From contig CANQTC010000008.1 in the NCBI GenBank assembly GCA_947626675.1, forward strand, positions 54,696 to 118,695: a stretch of 64,000 bases of DNA. The letters run 5' to 3'. The DNA is from an uncultured Coprococcus sp. GTDB taxonomy: Bacteria; Bacillota; Clostridia; Lachnospirales; Lachnospiraceae. Below, in pieces: positions 51,583 to 61,898 of this stretch. The notes under the pieces were generated by a model. That model ran no database searches. It saw nothing but the letters and a program-made list of their open reading frames with translations, and was not told the origin of the DNA. The position numbers and the translations under genes were made by a program. Within the stretch, counting starts at the first letter, position 1; the number at the start of each line of letters is the position of its first letter.

Positions 51583-54156
51583 ATGGGTTTATTTGAAAAA
51601 ATATTTGGAACGCATAGTGAGAAGGAACTGAAAAAGATTTCCTCTACTATTGATGCGATAGAAGCTTTAGATGAAGACATGCAGAAGCTTTCGGATGAAG
51701 AGCTGAAAGGAAAAACACAGGAATTTAAGGACAGACTTGCAAATGGCGAGACGCTTGATGACTTGTTAGTAGAAGCATTTGCCGTTGTCAGGGAAGCTGC
51801 TTCAAGAGTTCTTGGCATGAAACATTACAGAGTACAGCTCATCGGTGGTATGGTTCTTCATCAGGGAAGAATTGCTGAGATGAGAACCGGTGAAGGAAAA
51901 ACACTGGTTTCGACACTTCCTGCATATTTGAACGCACTTGAAGGGAAAGGCGTCCATGTTGTTACTGTAAATGATTATCTTGCAAAACGTGATGCGGAGT
52001 GGATGGGAAAGGTTCATGAATTTTTAGGCCTTACAGTTGGTATTATTTTAAATAGTGCAACGACAGATGAGAGAAGAGCAGCGTATGCATGTGACATTAC
52101 ATATGTTACGAATAATGAATTAGGTTTTGATTACTTAAGAGACAACATGGTGATTTATAAGGAGAAGCTTGTACTTAGGGGACTCCATTACTGTGTTATT
52201 GATGAGGTTGACTCTGTTCTGATTGATGAAGCAAGAACACCGCTTATTATATCAGGTCAGAGCGGCAAATCTACAGAACTCTATAAGATGTGCGATTATC
52301 TGGCAAGACGTTTGAAACGTGGTGAAGGTGATGGAGAGATATCCAAGATGGACCTTCTGATGAAAACCGATATAGAAGAGGATGGGGACTTTCTTGTTAA
52401 TGAGAAGGACAAGTATGTTATGCTTACAGCAAATGGTGTGAAGGAAGTAGAACAGTTCTTCCATATAGATAATCTTTCTGACCCGGAAAATCTTGAGATA
52501 CAGCATAATATTATTCTGGCACTTCGTGCGCATAACCTGATGTTTAAAGACAGGGATTATGTTGTTAAAGATGACGAGGTTCTTATTGTAGATGAATTTA
52601 CAGGACGTATCATGCCGGGAAGGCGTTTCTCTGACGGACTTCATCAGGCGATAGAAGCGAAGGAAAATGTTAAGGTAAAAAGAGAAAGCAAGACACTTGC
52701 AACCATTACCTTCCAGAATTTCTTCAATATGTTTGATAAAAAATCGGGTATGACAGGTACCGCACAGACTGAAGAAGAGGAATTTAGAGAGATTTATGGA
52801 ATGGATGTTGTTGTTATTCCAACGAACCTTCCTGTACAGAGAATTGACCATCATGATTCGATATTTAAAACCAAGAAAGAAAAACTGAATGCAATTGTTG
52901 AACAAATAATAGAAAGCCATCAGAAAGGACAGCCGGTTCTTGTCGGTACGATTAATATAGATGCTTCGGAAGAATTGAGCCGCTTACTCAGTAAGAAAAG
53001 AATACCACATAAAGTATTAAATGCAAAATTCCATGAGATGGAAGCAGAAATCGTAGCGGATGCCGGACAAAAGGGAGCAGTTACGATAGCAACCAACATG
53101 GCAGGCCGAGGAACGGATATTAAACTGGGCGAGGGCGTTGCAGAGCTTGGCGGACTTCGTATTATCGGTACGGAACGTCATGAGTCAAGGCGTATCGATA
53201 ATCAGCTTCGTGGTCGTTCCGGTCGTCAGGGTGACCCGGGTGAATCAAAATTCTATTTGTCGCTTGAGGATGATTTGATGCGGCTTTTTGGTTCAGAACA
53301 TGTTATGGGATTATATGACAAACTTAAGATACCTGAAGGTGAGGAAATTCAGCATAAGACGATTTCAAACTTTGTTGAGCGAGCTCAGATGAAGATTGAG
53401 AGCAACAACTTTGCTATCAGAAAAAATCTGCTTGAATACGACAGGGTAAATAATGAGCAAAGAGAGATTATTTACAAAGAGCGCCGTATGGTTCTGGATG
53501 GAATGGATATGCGTGATGTCATCATGAAGATGATTAAAGATAATGTAAATTCATGTGTCGATAAAGTATGTTCAAATGAGGCTGATGTAGAAGAATGGAA
53601 TATGTCAGAGCTTGACGATATGATTAGAAGTATTATCCCGCTTGATTATCCTGTTGAACTGACTGAGCAGGAAAAGAAAAAGGGTGATATCGAAGCGCTT
53701 AAGAGCAGATTGCTTGATGAAGCGGTTGCGCTTTATGAGAAGAAAGAGGGTGAATTCCCTGATGCTGAACAGATGCGTGAAGTTGAGCGGGTTATTCTTC
53801 TTAAAGTAATCGATAGAAAGTGGACAGACCATTTGGATGATATGGACCAGTTAAAGCAGGGTATCGGACTCCAGTCGTTGGGACAACGTGATCCGGTCGT
53901 AGAATATAAATTTGCAGGATACGATATGTTCAATGCGATGACAGCGGCCATTCAGGAGGATACACTGAAGATGCTTTACAGAGTCCGTATTGAGCAGAAG
54001 GTTGAGCGTGAAGAAGTCAATAAAGTAACGGGAACCAATAAAGACGATACCGTATCAAAAGGACCTGTGAAAAAAGCAAAGAAAATAGGCAGAAATGATT
54101 TGTGCCCATGCGGTTCGGGCAAGAAATATAAGATGTGCTGCGGAAGAAACGAATAG
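51583..54156 (+). CDS. secA: preprotein translocase ATPase SecA
   Basis: An 857-residue SecA, the motor that drives secretion through Sec[22 protein letters not shown] start, Walker A in [25 protein letters not shown], the [44 protein letters not shown] nucleotide-binding domain 2, and the C-terminal zinc motif [13 protein letters not shown] (C-x-C-x8-CC). ATG 51583 lies 14 nt after AGGAG; the alternative GTG at 51568 overlaps it. Full family length. Confidence 0.98.
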   Translation: MGLFEKIFGTHSEKELKKISSTIDAIEALDEDMQKLSDEELKGKTQEFKDRLANGETLDDLLVEAFAVVREAASRVLGMKHYRVQLIGGMVLHQGRIAEMRTGEGKTLVSTLPAYLNALEGKGVHVVTVNDYLAKRDAEWMGKVHEFLGLTVGIILNSATTDERRAAYACDITYVTNNELGFDYLRDNMVIYKEKLVLRGLHYCVIDEVDSVLIDEARTPLIISGQSGKSTELYKMCDYLARRLKRGEGDGEISKMDLLMKTDIEEDGDFLVNEKDKYVMLTANGVKEVEQFFHIDNLSDPENLEIQHNIILALRAHNLMFKDRDYVVKDDEVLIVDEFTGRIMPGRRFSDGLHQAIEAKENVKVKRESKTLATITFQNFFNMFDKKSGMTGTAQTEEEEFREIYGMDVVVIPTNLPVQRIDHHDSIFKTKKEKLNAIVEQIIESHQKGQPVLVGTINIDASEELSRLLSKKRIPHKVLNAKFHEMEAEIVADAGQKGAVTIATNMAGRGTDIKLGEGVAELGGLRIIGTERHESRRIDNQLRGRSGRQGDPGESKFYLSLEDDLMRLFGSEHVMGLYDKLKIPEGEEIQHKTISNFVERAQMKIESNNFAIRKNLLEYDRVNNEQREIIYKERRMVLDGMDMRDVIMKMIKDNVNSCVDKVCSNEADVEEWNMSELDDMIRSIIPLDYPVELTEQEKKKGDIEALKSRLLDEAVALYEKKEGEFPDAEQMREVERVILLKVIDRKWTDHLDDMDQLKQGIGLQSLGQRDPVVEYKFAGYDMFNAMTAAIQEDTLKMLYRVRIEQKVEREEVNKVTGTNKDDTVSKGPVKKAKKIGRNDLCPCGSGKKYKMCCGRNE

Positions 54157-54204
54157 TTTCGCAGATATCAGACAATGTGTTTATAAAAAAGAGGTGAGTA
54201 GTTA

Positions 54205-55318
54205 GTGATAGAATTAGACCAGTTTAAGTATACCTTAAACACATATAAACAACCATTAACGGAAGTAAGGGATTCACTTTGACATAGCCGGGCGACTGGC
54301 TCATATTGCAAAATTGCAGTATGAAATGGAACAACCGGGATTTTGGGATGATGTGGCAAAGTCAAGAAATATTTCAAGAGAACTGAAAGAGCTTGAAGAT
54401 TCTGTATCGGGATATCAGAAGCTTGAAAATGATTATGAGGATATAGAAACGCTGATAGAGATGGCATCAGAAGAAGCTGATGCTTCGCTGATTCCTGAAA
54501 TTGGCGATATGCTTACAACGTTCAAGGAAGAGTTTGAAACATATCGAATCAGTCTTTTGCTTTCGGATGAATTTGACAATTATGATGCAGTTCTGACGCT
54601 GCACGCAGGCGCCGGCGGAACGGAGTCCTGCGACTGGGTTAGTATGTTATATCGTATGTATACAAGATGGGCAGATAAGAAGGGCTATAAAATAGAAGTT
54701 CTTGATTATCTCGATGGCGATGAAGCCGGAATTAAATCAGTTACCATACAGGTAAGCGGTCCGAATGCATATGGTTATTTAAAATCAGAAAAAGGCGTTC
54801 ACAGACTGGTTCGGATATCTCCGTTTAATGCGGCGGGAAAGAGGCAGACCTCATTTGCCTCCTGTGATGTAATTCCGGAGATAGAGGAAGATTTGGATAT
54901 CGAAATTAATGATGATGACTTGAGGATAGATACCTATCGTTCAAGCGGTGCTGGCGGTCAGCATATTAATAAGACCTCTTCAGCCATCAGAATAACACAT
55001 CTGCCTACAGGGATTGTGGTACAGTGTCAAAACGAACGTTCACAGCATATGAATAAAGATAAGGCTATGCAGATGCTTAAGTCCAAGCTCTATCTGATTA
55101 AGAAACAGGAAAATCTTGATAAGATATCAGATATCAGAGGAGAGATACTAGAGAATGGTTTCGGAAGTCAGATAAGGTCCTATGTCATGCAGCCATATAC
55201 GATGGTAAAAGACCACAGGACGAATGTGGAGAGCGGAAATGTAACGGCGGTGCTGGATGGGGATATCGACTTGTTTATGAATTCCTATCTCAGTTGGTGC
55301 AATAAGACGGAAATGTAG
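54205..55318 (+). CDS. prfB: peptide chain release factor 2, with programmed +1 frameshift
   Basis: RF2 of 370 residues, releasing at UGA and UAA. The first 25 codons start at GTG 54205 (after GAGGTG) and end at an in-frame TGA (54280-54282). Sliding +1 at CTT-TGA-C continues the frame from 54281 as DIAGRLAHIAKLQYEMEQPGFWDD. An AAGGG upstream (54267-54271) resembles the stimulatory ribosome-like signal, spaced slightly wider than in E. coli. The GGQ motif is in SSGAGGQHINKTSSA. Regulation: low RF2 slows decoding of TGA and favours the shift. Confidence 0.97.
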
Positions 55319-55378
55319 TAAAAAAATGTGATTTCACAATTGCCTATACAAATATAATAGATAAAGGAGATTTGTCAA

Positions 55379-56593
55379 ATGGTAAATATAGCAGTATTAG
55401 GATATGGTACAGTTGGTTCAGGTGTTGTAGAGGTTATTAATACCAACCATGATATAGTTAATAAGAGAGCCGGAGAAGAGATTCGTATTAAATATGTACT
55501 TGATTTAAGAGATTTTCCGGGTGATCCTGTAGCTGAGATATTGACACATGATTTCAATGATATATTAAATGACGATGAGGTTAAAGTCGTTGTCGAGGTT
55601 ATGGGCGGGGTTGAACCTGCATATACATTTGTAAAGAAAAGTCTGCTTGCAGGAAAAAGTGTAGCTACTTCAAATAAAGAGCTTGTAGCGGCACATGGTT
55701 CTGAGCTGATTGCAATAGCAAAAGAACATGCAGCCAATTTCTTATTTGAAGCTTCTGCCGGGGGTGGTATACCGATTATCAGACCGCTGAACTCTTCTAT
55801 AACAGCAGATGATATCACTGAAATTACAGGTATTTTGAATGGTACGACCAATTATATCCTTACAAAGATGGCAAATGAAGGCGCTGATTACGCTACTGTT
55901 CTTAAGCAGGCGCAGGATTTAGGCTATGCTGAGAGAAATCCTGAAGCGGATGTAGAGGGCGGTGATACCTGCAGAAAGATTGCGATTCTTACCTCCATAG
56001 CATTTGGCAAAAATCTTGACTACGCAACGATTTATACAGAGGGTATTACAAAGATTACAGCAGAAGATTTTAAATATGCAGATGCGATGAAGTCGGCGAT
56101 AAAGCTTTTGGGTACGACAAAAAACGTAGACGATAAGCTGTATTCATTTGTTGCACCTGTAATGCTTAATGAAACAAATCCGCTTGCGAAGATTGATGAT
56201 GTATTTAATGGAATTATGGTTCATGGAAATGCAGTAGATGATATTATGTTTTATGGACGTGGAGCAGGAAAGCTTCCTACAGCCTCAGCTGTTGTGTCAG
56301 ATGTTGTGGATGCAGTAAAGCATATGGGAACAAATATCATGACGATTTGGGAACCTGAGGAATTAGAAACCGGTGATTTCTCCGATGCTGTGAACAGATT
56401 TTTTGTAAGAGTTGCTGATGAAGCCGGAATTGAAGAAAAGATAAATCAATTATTCGGTGATGTGCAGTATGTATCGGCAGATGGTGTAACAGGCGAAAAA
56501 GCATTTGTTACATCCGATATGACAGAAGGGGACTTCCAAAAGAAAAAAACAGAACTTGGCAGTATAATAAATGTAATAAGAGTTGCATTTTAA
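55379..56593 (+). CDS. hom: homoserine dehydrogenase
   Basis: A 404-residue NAD(P)-dependent homoserine dehydrogenase. Rossmann fold NIAVLGYGTVGSGVVEVI, the catalytic region FEASAGGGIPIIRPL and GILNGTTNYILTKM, and AYAERNPEADVEGGDTCRKIAIL-like segment are present. A C-terminal ACT-type domain of about 80 residues (RFFVRVADEAGIEEKINQLFG) suggests threonine feedback. It precedes aspartokinase by 66 bp: together they feed methionine/threonine/lysine synthesis. RBS AAAGGAG. Confidence 0.97.
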   Translation: MVNIAVLGYGTVGSGVVEVINTNHDIVNKRAGEEIRIKYVLDLRDFPGDPVAEILTHDFNDILNDDEVKVVVEVMGGVEPAYTFVKKSLLAGKSVATSNKELVAAHGSELIAIAKEHAANFLFEASAGGGIPIIRPLNSSITADDITEITGILNGTTNYILTKMANEGADYATVLKQAQDLGYAERNPEADVEGGDTCRKIAILTSIAFGKNLDYATIYTEGITKITAEDFKYADAMKSAIKLLGTTKNVDDKLYSFVAPVMLNETNPLAKIDDVFNGIMVHGNAVDDIMFYGRGAGKLPTASAVVSDVVDAVKHMGTNIMTIWEPEELETGDFSDAVNRFFVRVADEAGIEEKINQLFGDVQYVSADGVTGEKAFVTSDMTEGDFQKKKTELGSIINVIRVAF

Positions 56594-56659
56594 CCGGGAA
56601 ACGTGTATAAATATATTGCACTTACATAAAATTTGCGAATTTGCAATCAGGAGGATGAG

Positions 56660-57865
56660 ATGTTAGTAGTAAAGAAGTTTGGTGGTACTTCCGTTGGAAA
56701 TACCGAAAGAATCTTTAATGTAGCCAAAAGATGTATTGAAGATTGGCAGAAAGGAAATGACGTAGTAGTTGTGCTGTCTGCTATGGGTAAATACACAGAT
56801 GAGCTGATTACTATGGCAAAAGAAGTAAATGAAAATCCACCGAAAAGAGAGATGGATATGCTCTTTACCATAGGCGAGCAGATGTCAGTATCCCTTATGG
56901 CTATGGCTATGAATACACTTAAAGTTCCGGCTGTTTCACTGAATGCTTTTCAGGTAGCTATGCATACAACCTCAGTATATGGTAATGCCAGACTTAAGAG
57001 AATTGATGTTGAAAGAATAAGACACGAGTTAGAGCAGAGAAAAATCGTAATCGTTACAGGTTTCCAGGGAATTAACAAGTATGATGATTATACAACACTT
57101 GGACGTGGTGGTTCAGATACGACAGCGGTTGCACTTGCTGCGGCACTTAACGCGGACGCATGCGAGATTTATACAGATGTAGATGGTGTATATACAGCAG
57201 ACCCGAGAAAAGTAAAGAGTGCGCGTAAGCTTGATATGGTAACATATGACGAGATGCTTGAACTTGCAACATTAGGGGCAGGCGTTCTTCATAATCGTTC
57301 AGTTGAACTTGCAAAAAAATTCGGCGTGCAGTTGGTCGTACGTTCAAGTCTTAATACGTCAGAAGGAACAATAGTTAAGGAGGATACCGGAATGGAGAAG
57401 ATGTTAGTTAGCGGAGTTGCCGCAGATGGAGATACAGCAAGAGTTGCAGTAGTTGGATTAGAGGATACACCTGGTGTTGCATTCAAATTATTTAATACGT
57501 TAGCAAAGAATGATATCAATGTTGATATGATTTTACAGTCAGTCGGAAGACATGGCACAAAGGATATATCCTTTACATGCAGCGATGAAAATGCCGATAA
57601 GGCAGCAGAGATTATCAAGTCAACGATGGGCAAGCTTGAAAGCATTGATGTAAATAAAGATGTTGCAAAGGTTTCGATTGTTGGTGCAGGAATGCAGTCT
57701 AATGCAGGCGTTGCAGCGAAGATGTTTGAAGCGCTTTATGATGAGAATATCAATATCAGAATGATATCGACATCAGAAATCAGAGTTACTGTATTGATTG
57801 ACCAGCAGTATACAGAACGTGCGATGAATGCAATTCATGACAAATTTGCATTGGGCGAGCGTTAA
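56660..57865 (+). CDS. lysC: aspartate kinase, monofunctional
   Basis: A 401-residue aspartokinase: VKKFGGTSVGN kinase start, LSAMGKYTDELI, VTGFQGINKYDDYTTLGRGGSDTTAVALAAAL and DVDGVYTADPR, then two C-terminal ACT domains (VAVVGLEDTPGVAFKLFNTLAKNDINVDMI and VSIVGAGMQSNAGVAAKMFEALYDENINIRMIS). The ATG at 56660 follows CAGGAGGATGAG. No B. subtilis-like internal start for a beta subunit was examined in detail. It is the second gene with hom. Confidence 0.97.
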   Translation: MLVVKKFGGTSVGNTERIFNVAKRCIEDWQKGNDVVVVLSAMGKYTDELITMAKEVNENPPKREMDMLFTIGEQMSVSLMAMAMNTLKVPAVSLNAFQVAMHTTSVYGNARLKRIDVERIRHELEQRKIVIVTGFQGINKYDDYTTLGRGGSDTTAVALAAALNADACEIYTDVDGVYTADPRKVKSARKLDMVTYDEMLELATLGAGVLHNRSVELAKKFGVQLVVRSSLNTSEGTIVKEDTGMEKMLVSGVAADGDTARVAVVGLEDTPGVAFKLFNTLAKNDINVDMILQSVGRHGTKDISFTCSDENADKAAEIIKSTMGKLESIDVNKDVAKVSIVGAGMQSNAGVAAKMFEALYDENINIRMISTSEIRVTVLIDQQYTERAMNAIHDKFALGER

Positions 57866-57889
57866 TAACGATATTGATGATGACAATAG

Positions 57890-57923
57890 ATTGCGCCGGG
57901 GTATCATAGGACTCCGGCGCAAT
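57890..57923 (+). other. GC-rich stem-loop between lysC and dCMP deaminase
   Basis: ATTGCGCCGG (57890-57899) / CCGGCGCAAT (57914-57923), 14-nt loop. No T run follows, so it may pause or stabilise RNA rather than terminate. Confidence 0.55.
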
Positions 57924-57974
57924 ACGATACAATTACTTGTAAAATCTGTTTTTACAGGAAGGAGTCATTCTGAT

Positions 57975-58454
57975 ATGAAAAGAGCAGATTATATTAGCTG
58001 GGACCAGTATTTTATGGGAATTGCAATGCTGTCGGCGGAACGCAGCAAGGACCCATCTACTCAGGTAGGAGCCTGTATTGTAGACAGAACCAACAGGATT
58101 CTTTCGGTTGGATATAATGGTATGCCTGCCGGATGCGAGGATGACAACATGCCCTGGGACAAGGTGGGCAATCCGCTTGAGAACAAATACTTTTATGTGT
58201 GTCATGCGGAGTTAAATGCAATCCTGAATTACCGCGGCGGGAGCTTAAAAGATGCCTGCCTTTATTCGACACTATTTCCCTGTAATGAGTGCGCAAAAGC
58301 AATCATCCAGTGCGGAATAAAAGAAATTGTATATTTGTCAGATAAATATGCAAGTACAGACAGTACCATAGCGTCAAAAAGAATGTTTGATATGGCCGGA
58401 GTGGCATACAGGGCATTTGAGATTAAAGGGAAGAAAATAATTATGAATCTTTAG
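57975..58454 (+). CDS. deoxycytidylate deaminase (ComEB-type)
   Basis: A 159-residue zinc deaminase of dCMP/ComEB type: MKRADYISWDQYFMGIAMLSAERSKDPSTQVGACIVD, zinc site in CHAELNAIL (HAE) and PCNECAKAI (PCxxC). It converts dCMP to dUMP for thymidylate synthesis. GGAAGGAG before ATG 57975 decides the start. It lies between amino-acid genes and the tsaEB cluster, a common housekeeping placement. Confidence 0.95.
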   Translation: MKRADYISWDQYFMGIAMLSAERSKDPSTQVGACIVDRTNRILSVGYNGMPAGCEDDNMPWDKVGNPLENKYFYVCHAELNAILNYRGGSLKDACLYSTLFPCNECAKAIIQCGIKEIVYLSDKYASTDSTIASKRMFDMAGVAYRAFEIKGKKIIMNL

Positions 58455-58465
58455 GGGATAAGGAC

Positions 58466-59002
58466 ATGGAAGAAAAAAGCATTAAGCTGGATGTAAAAAT
58501 GAACAAAAAGGCGATGCGCTCTTTTTTGTTTCAGCATAACTATGCAAGCGCGTTTGGCATAATTGGAATATTTATCAGTATACTGGCCATTATTTTGCTC
58601 ATATGGAAGAGGGATACATTTGGGGTCGTTGCAGATGGGCTTTTAATTCTTGTAGGGCTTTTGTTTATTGTTATAAAACCGATTATGATAATCATTCAGA
58701 CTGGGAATGTACTGAAAAATGAAATGTGTTACCAAACACCGATGAATTATATTTTTGATAGTGCAGGAATCGTAATAACACAGGATAAGGAAAATGAATT
58801 TCTTCCGTGGACGAAGGTAAATAAAGTGGCGCTTACAGCGCATATGCTTGCCTTATATGATACAAAGTCACATGCATTTGTAATTCCTGTCGATGCGATG
58901 CAGGAAGATAAAGAGAATGTAATAAAACTGGTTTGCAGGATGGCGGCAGATTATAATGTGGCGCTGGCAGGCAAATTAAAAAAATATGTACAGGCGAATT
59001 AA
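58466..59002 (+). CDS. YcxB-like membrane protein
   Basis: A 178-residue protein with two N-terminal helices (AFGIIGIFISILAIILLIW and VVADGLLILVGLLFIVIKPIMII) and a PH-like YcxB C-terminal domain (MNYIFDSAGIVITQDKENEFLPWTKVNKVALTAHMLALYDTKSHAFVIPVDA). Function unknown. RBS AGGGGATAAGG. It ends 10 bp before the tsaE start, probably the same transcript. Confidence 0.8.
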   Translation: MEEKSIKLDVKMNKKAMRSFLFQHNYASAFGIIGIFISILAIILLIWKRDTFGVVADGLLILVGLLFIVIKPIMIIIQTGNVLKNEMCYQTPMNYIFDSAGIVITQDKENEFLPWTKVNKVALTAHMLALYDTKSHAFVIPVDAMQEDKENVIKLVCRMAADYNVALAGKLKKYVQAN

Positions 59003-59012
59003 GAGGGACTAT

Positions 59013-59438
59013 ATGATTAAGGAGAGCTTTAGCAGAGAAGATACCTATAATATAGGAATGGAATTAGGCCTGAACGCAAAGGCGGGACAGGCATATTGCA
59101 TATATGGGGACTTGGGAGCAGGTAAGACGATTATATCACAGGGATTTGCGAAAGGGCTTGGCATTGATGAAGTGGTTAATAGTCCTACATTTACGATTGT
59201 AAAGGAATATGATGAAGGAAGACTTCGTTTATATCATTTTGATGTATACCGCATAGGCGATGTAGATGAAATGGATGAAATCGGTTTTCATGATATTGTA
59301 TATGGCGATGGCGTGTGTCTCATAGAATGGGCAAATCTTATAGAGGAGATACTCCCGGAACATTATATGAAGATTACAATAGAAAAAAAACTTGAAAATG
59401 GAACAGATTACAGGCAGATAATGATTGAAGAGGTGTAG
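59013..59438 (+). CDS. tsaE: tRNA t6A biosynthesis ATPase TsaE
   Basis: A 141-residue P-loop protein; Walker A is GDLGAGKT at residues 32-39, followed by SPTFTIVKEYDEGRLRLYHFDVYR and a conserved acidic strand (VCLIEWANLIEEILPE). TsaE binds the TsaB-TsaD complex and couples ATP hydrolysis to threonylcarbamoylation of tRNA position 37. The ATG at 59013 sits after AAGAGGGAC. Its stop abuts tsaB's start. Confidence 0.95.
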   Translation: MIKESFSREDTYNIGMELGLNAKAGQAYCIYGDLGAGKTIISQGFAKGLGIDEVVNSPTFTIVKEYDEGRLRLYHFDVYRIGDVDEMDEIGFHDIVYGDGVCLIEWANLIEEILPEHYMKITIEKKLENGTDYRQIMIEEV

Positions 59439-60155
59439 ATGGTGAAAATACTTGGATTTGACAGTTCGGGACTCGTTGCTTCTGTGGCAATAATAGAAGA
59501 TGATAACCTTATAGCAGAATATACGGTGAACTATAAAAAAACGCACTCTCAGACGTTGCTTCCCATGCTTGATGAAATCATTCGTATGACAGAGACAGAC
59601 AAAAAAAGCTTTGATGCGCTTGCTGTTGCGGCAGGACCGGGTTCATTTACCGGGCTCAGGATAGGAGCGGCTACAGTAAAGGGATTGTCGCTTGCACTTG
59701 ATATTCCGGTGGTGTCAGTGCCTACGCTGGAAGGACTGGCATATAATATGTGGGGCTGTAAGGATTTAATCTGTCCGATTATGGATGCCAGAAGAAATCA
59801 GGTATATACAGGATTATATAAATTTGATGAAAATGAGGAACTTGTTACAATTATGGCTCAGGTTCCTCTTGATATAGAAGAATTGATAGATAAAGTGAAT
59901 TCTTATGGGAAAAAGGTAGTATTTTTAGGCGATGGCATCATACCATTTGCAGATATCATAAGACAAAAAATCGGTGTAGAATATAGTTTTGCGCCAGCTC
60001 ATATGAACAAACAAAGGGCAGGCGCTGTTGCAGCGGCAGGAATGATACGGTATAAGAACGGACTATACGAAACTGGAGATGCGCATAGTCCGATATATCT
60101 TAGAATGTCACAAGCTGAAAGAGAACGAAAAGAAAAGGCGGATAAAAATGAATAA
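59439..60155 (+). CDS. tsaB: tRNA t6A biosynthesis protein TsaB
   Basis: A 238-residue ASKHA-fold protein: ILGFDSSGLVASVAII start, SQTLLPMLDEIIRMT, VAAGPGSFTGLRIGAATVKGLSLALDIPVVSVPTLEGLA as in TsaB/YeaZ, and MDARRNQVYTGLYKF. It lacks the metal-binding histidines of TsaD and forms a heterodimer with it. Start is directly after tsaE's TAG; the end overlaps rimI by 8 bp. Confidence 0.96.
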   Translation: MVKILGFDSSGLVASVAIIEDDNLIAEYTVNYKKTHSQTLLPMLDEIIRMTETDKKSFDALAVAAGPGSFTGLRIGAATVKGLSLALDIPVVSVPTLEGLAYNMWGCKDLICPIMDARRNQVYTGLYKFDENEELVTIMAQVPLDIEELIDKVNSYGKKVVFLGDGIIPFADIIRQKIGVEYSFAPAHMNKQRAGAVAAAGMIRYKNGLYETGDAHSPIYLRMSQAERERKEKADKNE

Positions 60156-60636
60156 TAATATGACAGATGGAGGGGCGGCGCCCAGTATCATTATAAAAGA
60201 AGCGGATGAAGAACAGGCACTGGATATTGTTGCTTTAGGAGAAAAAATATTTAACAATTCGTGGAATGAGCAGATGGTGAATACCTCTATATATGGAAGC
60301 TATGATGAAGTGTTGGTAGCGATGGAGGGAGATACACTTATCGGATACATTATATATACAGCGCCAAGCGAGGACTGCGAGCTTCTTAGAATTGCTGTTG
60401 AGGAAAAGCATAGGCGAAACGGAATCGGTCAACTGCTTATAAGAGAAATGATAAGAAGGTGCGGAGAAAAATCAGGTGAAAATATTTTCCTGGAAGTAAG
60501 AGAATCAAATGATACAGCAATGGCGTTGTATGAAAAAATAGGGTTCAGAGAAATATCAAGGAGAAAAGATTATTACAGAGAACCAAAAGAGGATGCTGTT
60601 ATCATGGAGTTGGAAAACATTACAGATATCATTTGA
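60148..60636 (+). CDS. rimI: ribosomal-protein S18 alanine N-acetyltransferase-like (RimI)
   Basis: A 162-residue GNAT acetyltransferase. The acetyl-CoA motif is RRNGIGQLLIREMIRR (R-x-x-G-x-G), preceded by LLRIAVEEKHRRN and followed by EVRESNDTAMALYEKIGFREISRRKDYY, a RimI signature. Always near tsaB in Firmicutes. AAAAGGCGG before ATG 60148, inside the end of tsaB. Confidence 0.93.
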   Translation: MNNNMTDGGAAPSIIIKEADEEQALDIVALGEKIFNNSWNEQMVNTSIYGSYDEVLVAMEGDTLIGYIIYTAPSEDCELLRIAVEEKHRRNGIGQLLIREMIRRCGEKSGENIFLEVRESNDTAMALYEKIGFREISRRKDYYREPKEDAVIMELENITDII

Positions 60637-60649
60637 CGACAAAAAACGC

Positions 60650-60687
60650 TATAATTTGAATTGTAAAAATTTAAAATACAAATTATA
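60650..60687. repeat. 9-bp inverted repeat before the zinc-ribbon gene
   Basis: TATAATTTG (60650-60658) / CAAATTATA (60679-60687), 20-nt spacer, the right arm adjoining the ribosome site; the left arm contains a TATAAT. Possible operator or leader stem. Confidence 0.4.
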
Positions 60688-60698
60688 GGAGTGTTGAG

Positions 60699-60914
60699 AT
60701 GAAAGAATTAAGATGTAATCGATGTGGAACAAAAATAAAGCATGATGGAACTGTTTTTGTAGAAGATGCACTCACTGTAACGAAGGAGTGGGGATATTTT
60801 TCAGGAAAAGACGGACAAAAGCACAGCTTTTGCCTTTGTGAGACATGCTATGATAGAATGATAAGAAATTTTGTTGTCCCTGTTGATATAGAGGACGTCA
60901 CAGAATATATTTAA
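60699..60914 (+). CDS. small zinc-ribbon-like protein
   Basis: A 71-residue protein with four cysteines in two pairs (CNRCG at 5-9, then CLCETCYD near 45-52), a likely zinc knuckle. No other domain. RBS TAGGAGTG before the ATG. It stands between rimI and ribonuclease Z. Function unknown. Confidence 0.75.
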   Translation: MKELRCNRCGTKIKHDGTVFVEDALTVTKEWGYFSGKDGQKHSFCLCETCYDRMIRNFVVPVDIEDVTEYI

Positions 60915-60977
60915 TTGAAAATTGCAGGTTTTCGGATATGCGGAAACTTTGCAATTCGTATAATATGGAGGATAAAA

Positions 60978-61886
60978 ATGCTGGATGTATGCTTACTTGG
61001 AACAGGAGGAATGATGCCGCTGCCGCATAGGGCTTTAACATCTTTAATGGTACGACATAACGGAAGTTCTATGCTTATAGATTGCGGCGAGGGAACTCAG
61101 GTTGCGATTAAGAAACAGGGGTGGAGTTTTAAACCGATAGATATCATCTGTTTTACTCATTATCATGCCGATCATATAAGCGGACTTCCGGGGTTGCTGC
61201 TTACAATAGGAAATGCCGAAAGGACAGAGCCTGTTTGGATGGTAGGACCTAAAAGGCTTGAAAAAGTAGTTAATTCACTAAGAGTGATAGCGCCGGAGCT
61301 TCCGTTTGAAATAAAATTTAAAGAGCTTAGTGAGAATGAAGAACACTTTTTGTGGAACGATGTGAAAATCGACGCGTTTAAGGTTCATCATAACGTAACG
61401 TGTTATGGATATTCCATGAGCCTTGACAGAGCCGGTAAATTCGATGCAGATAGAGCAAGAGCGCTGAATATCCCCATACAGTATTGGAATCCGCTTCAAA
61501 AAGGCGCAACAATTGAAGTAGATGGAAAGCAATATACGCCTGATATGGTGCTTGGCCCTGACAGGAAGGGGCTTAAGCTTACATATTGTACAGACACCAG
61601 ACCTGTGCCGGTTATTGAACAGTATGCAAAAAATTCTGATTTGTTCATATGTGAAGGAATGTACGGAGAAGAAGAAAAGTATCAGAAAGCAATAGAACAC
61701 AAACATATGACGATGTATGAAGCGGCAAAAATTGCGGCGAAATCGGATGTAGGTGAAATGTGGCTGACACATTACAGTCCGTCGATGGTCAGACCATCAC
61801 AATATATGGATGCAGTAAGACAGATATTTCCGCGTGCCATAGCGGCAAAAGACCAGACGGATAAGGTATTGAATTTTCAGGATTAG
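60978..61886 (+). CDS. rnz: ribonuclease Z
   Basis: A 302-residue metallo-beta-lactamase-fold tRNase Z that trims tRNA 3' ends. Metal motif HYHADH is in CFTHYHADHISGLPG, with LLGTGGMMPLPHR at the start, the PLQKGATIEVDGKQYTPDMVLGPDRKG flexible-arm region, and later His residues in EHKHMTMYEAAKIA and LTHYSPS. ATGGAGG before ATG 60978 decides the start. Fits the nearby tRNA theme. Confidence 0.96.
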   Translation: MLDVCLLGTGGMMPLPHRALTSLMVRHNGSSMLIDCGEGTQVAIKKQGWSFKPIDIICFTHYHADHISGLPGLLLTIGNAERTEPVWMVGPKRLEKVVNSLRVIAPELPFEIKFKELSENEEHFLWNDVKIDAFKVHHNVTCYGYSMSLDRAGKFDADRARALNIPIQYWNPLQKGATIEVDGKQYTPDMVLGPDRKGLKLTYCTDTRPVPVIEQYAKNSDLFICEGMYGEEEKYQKAIEHKHMTMYEAAKIAAKSDVGEMWLTHYSPSMVRPSQYMDAVRQIFPRAIAAKDQTDKVLNFQD

Positions 61887-61898
61887 AAAGGCAAAATC

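Noticed and set aside
52252..52920. 222-codon frame opposite secA
   Set aside because: Antisense to a highly conserved domain; no supporting signal.
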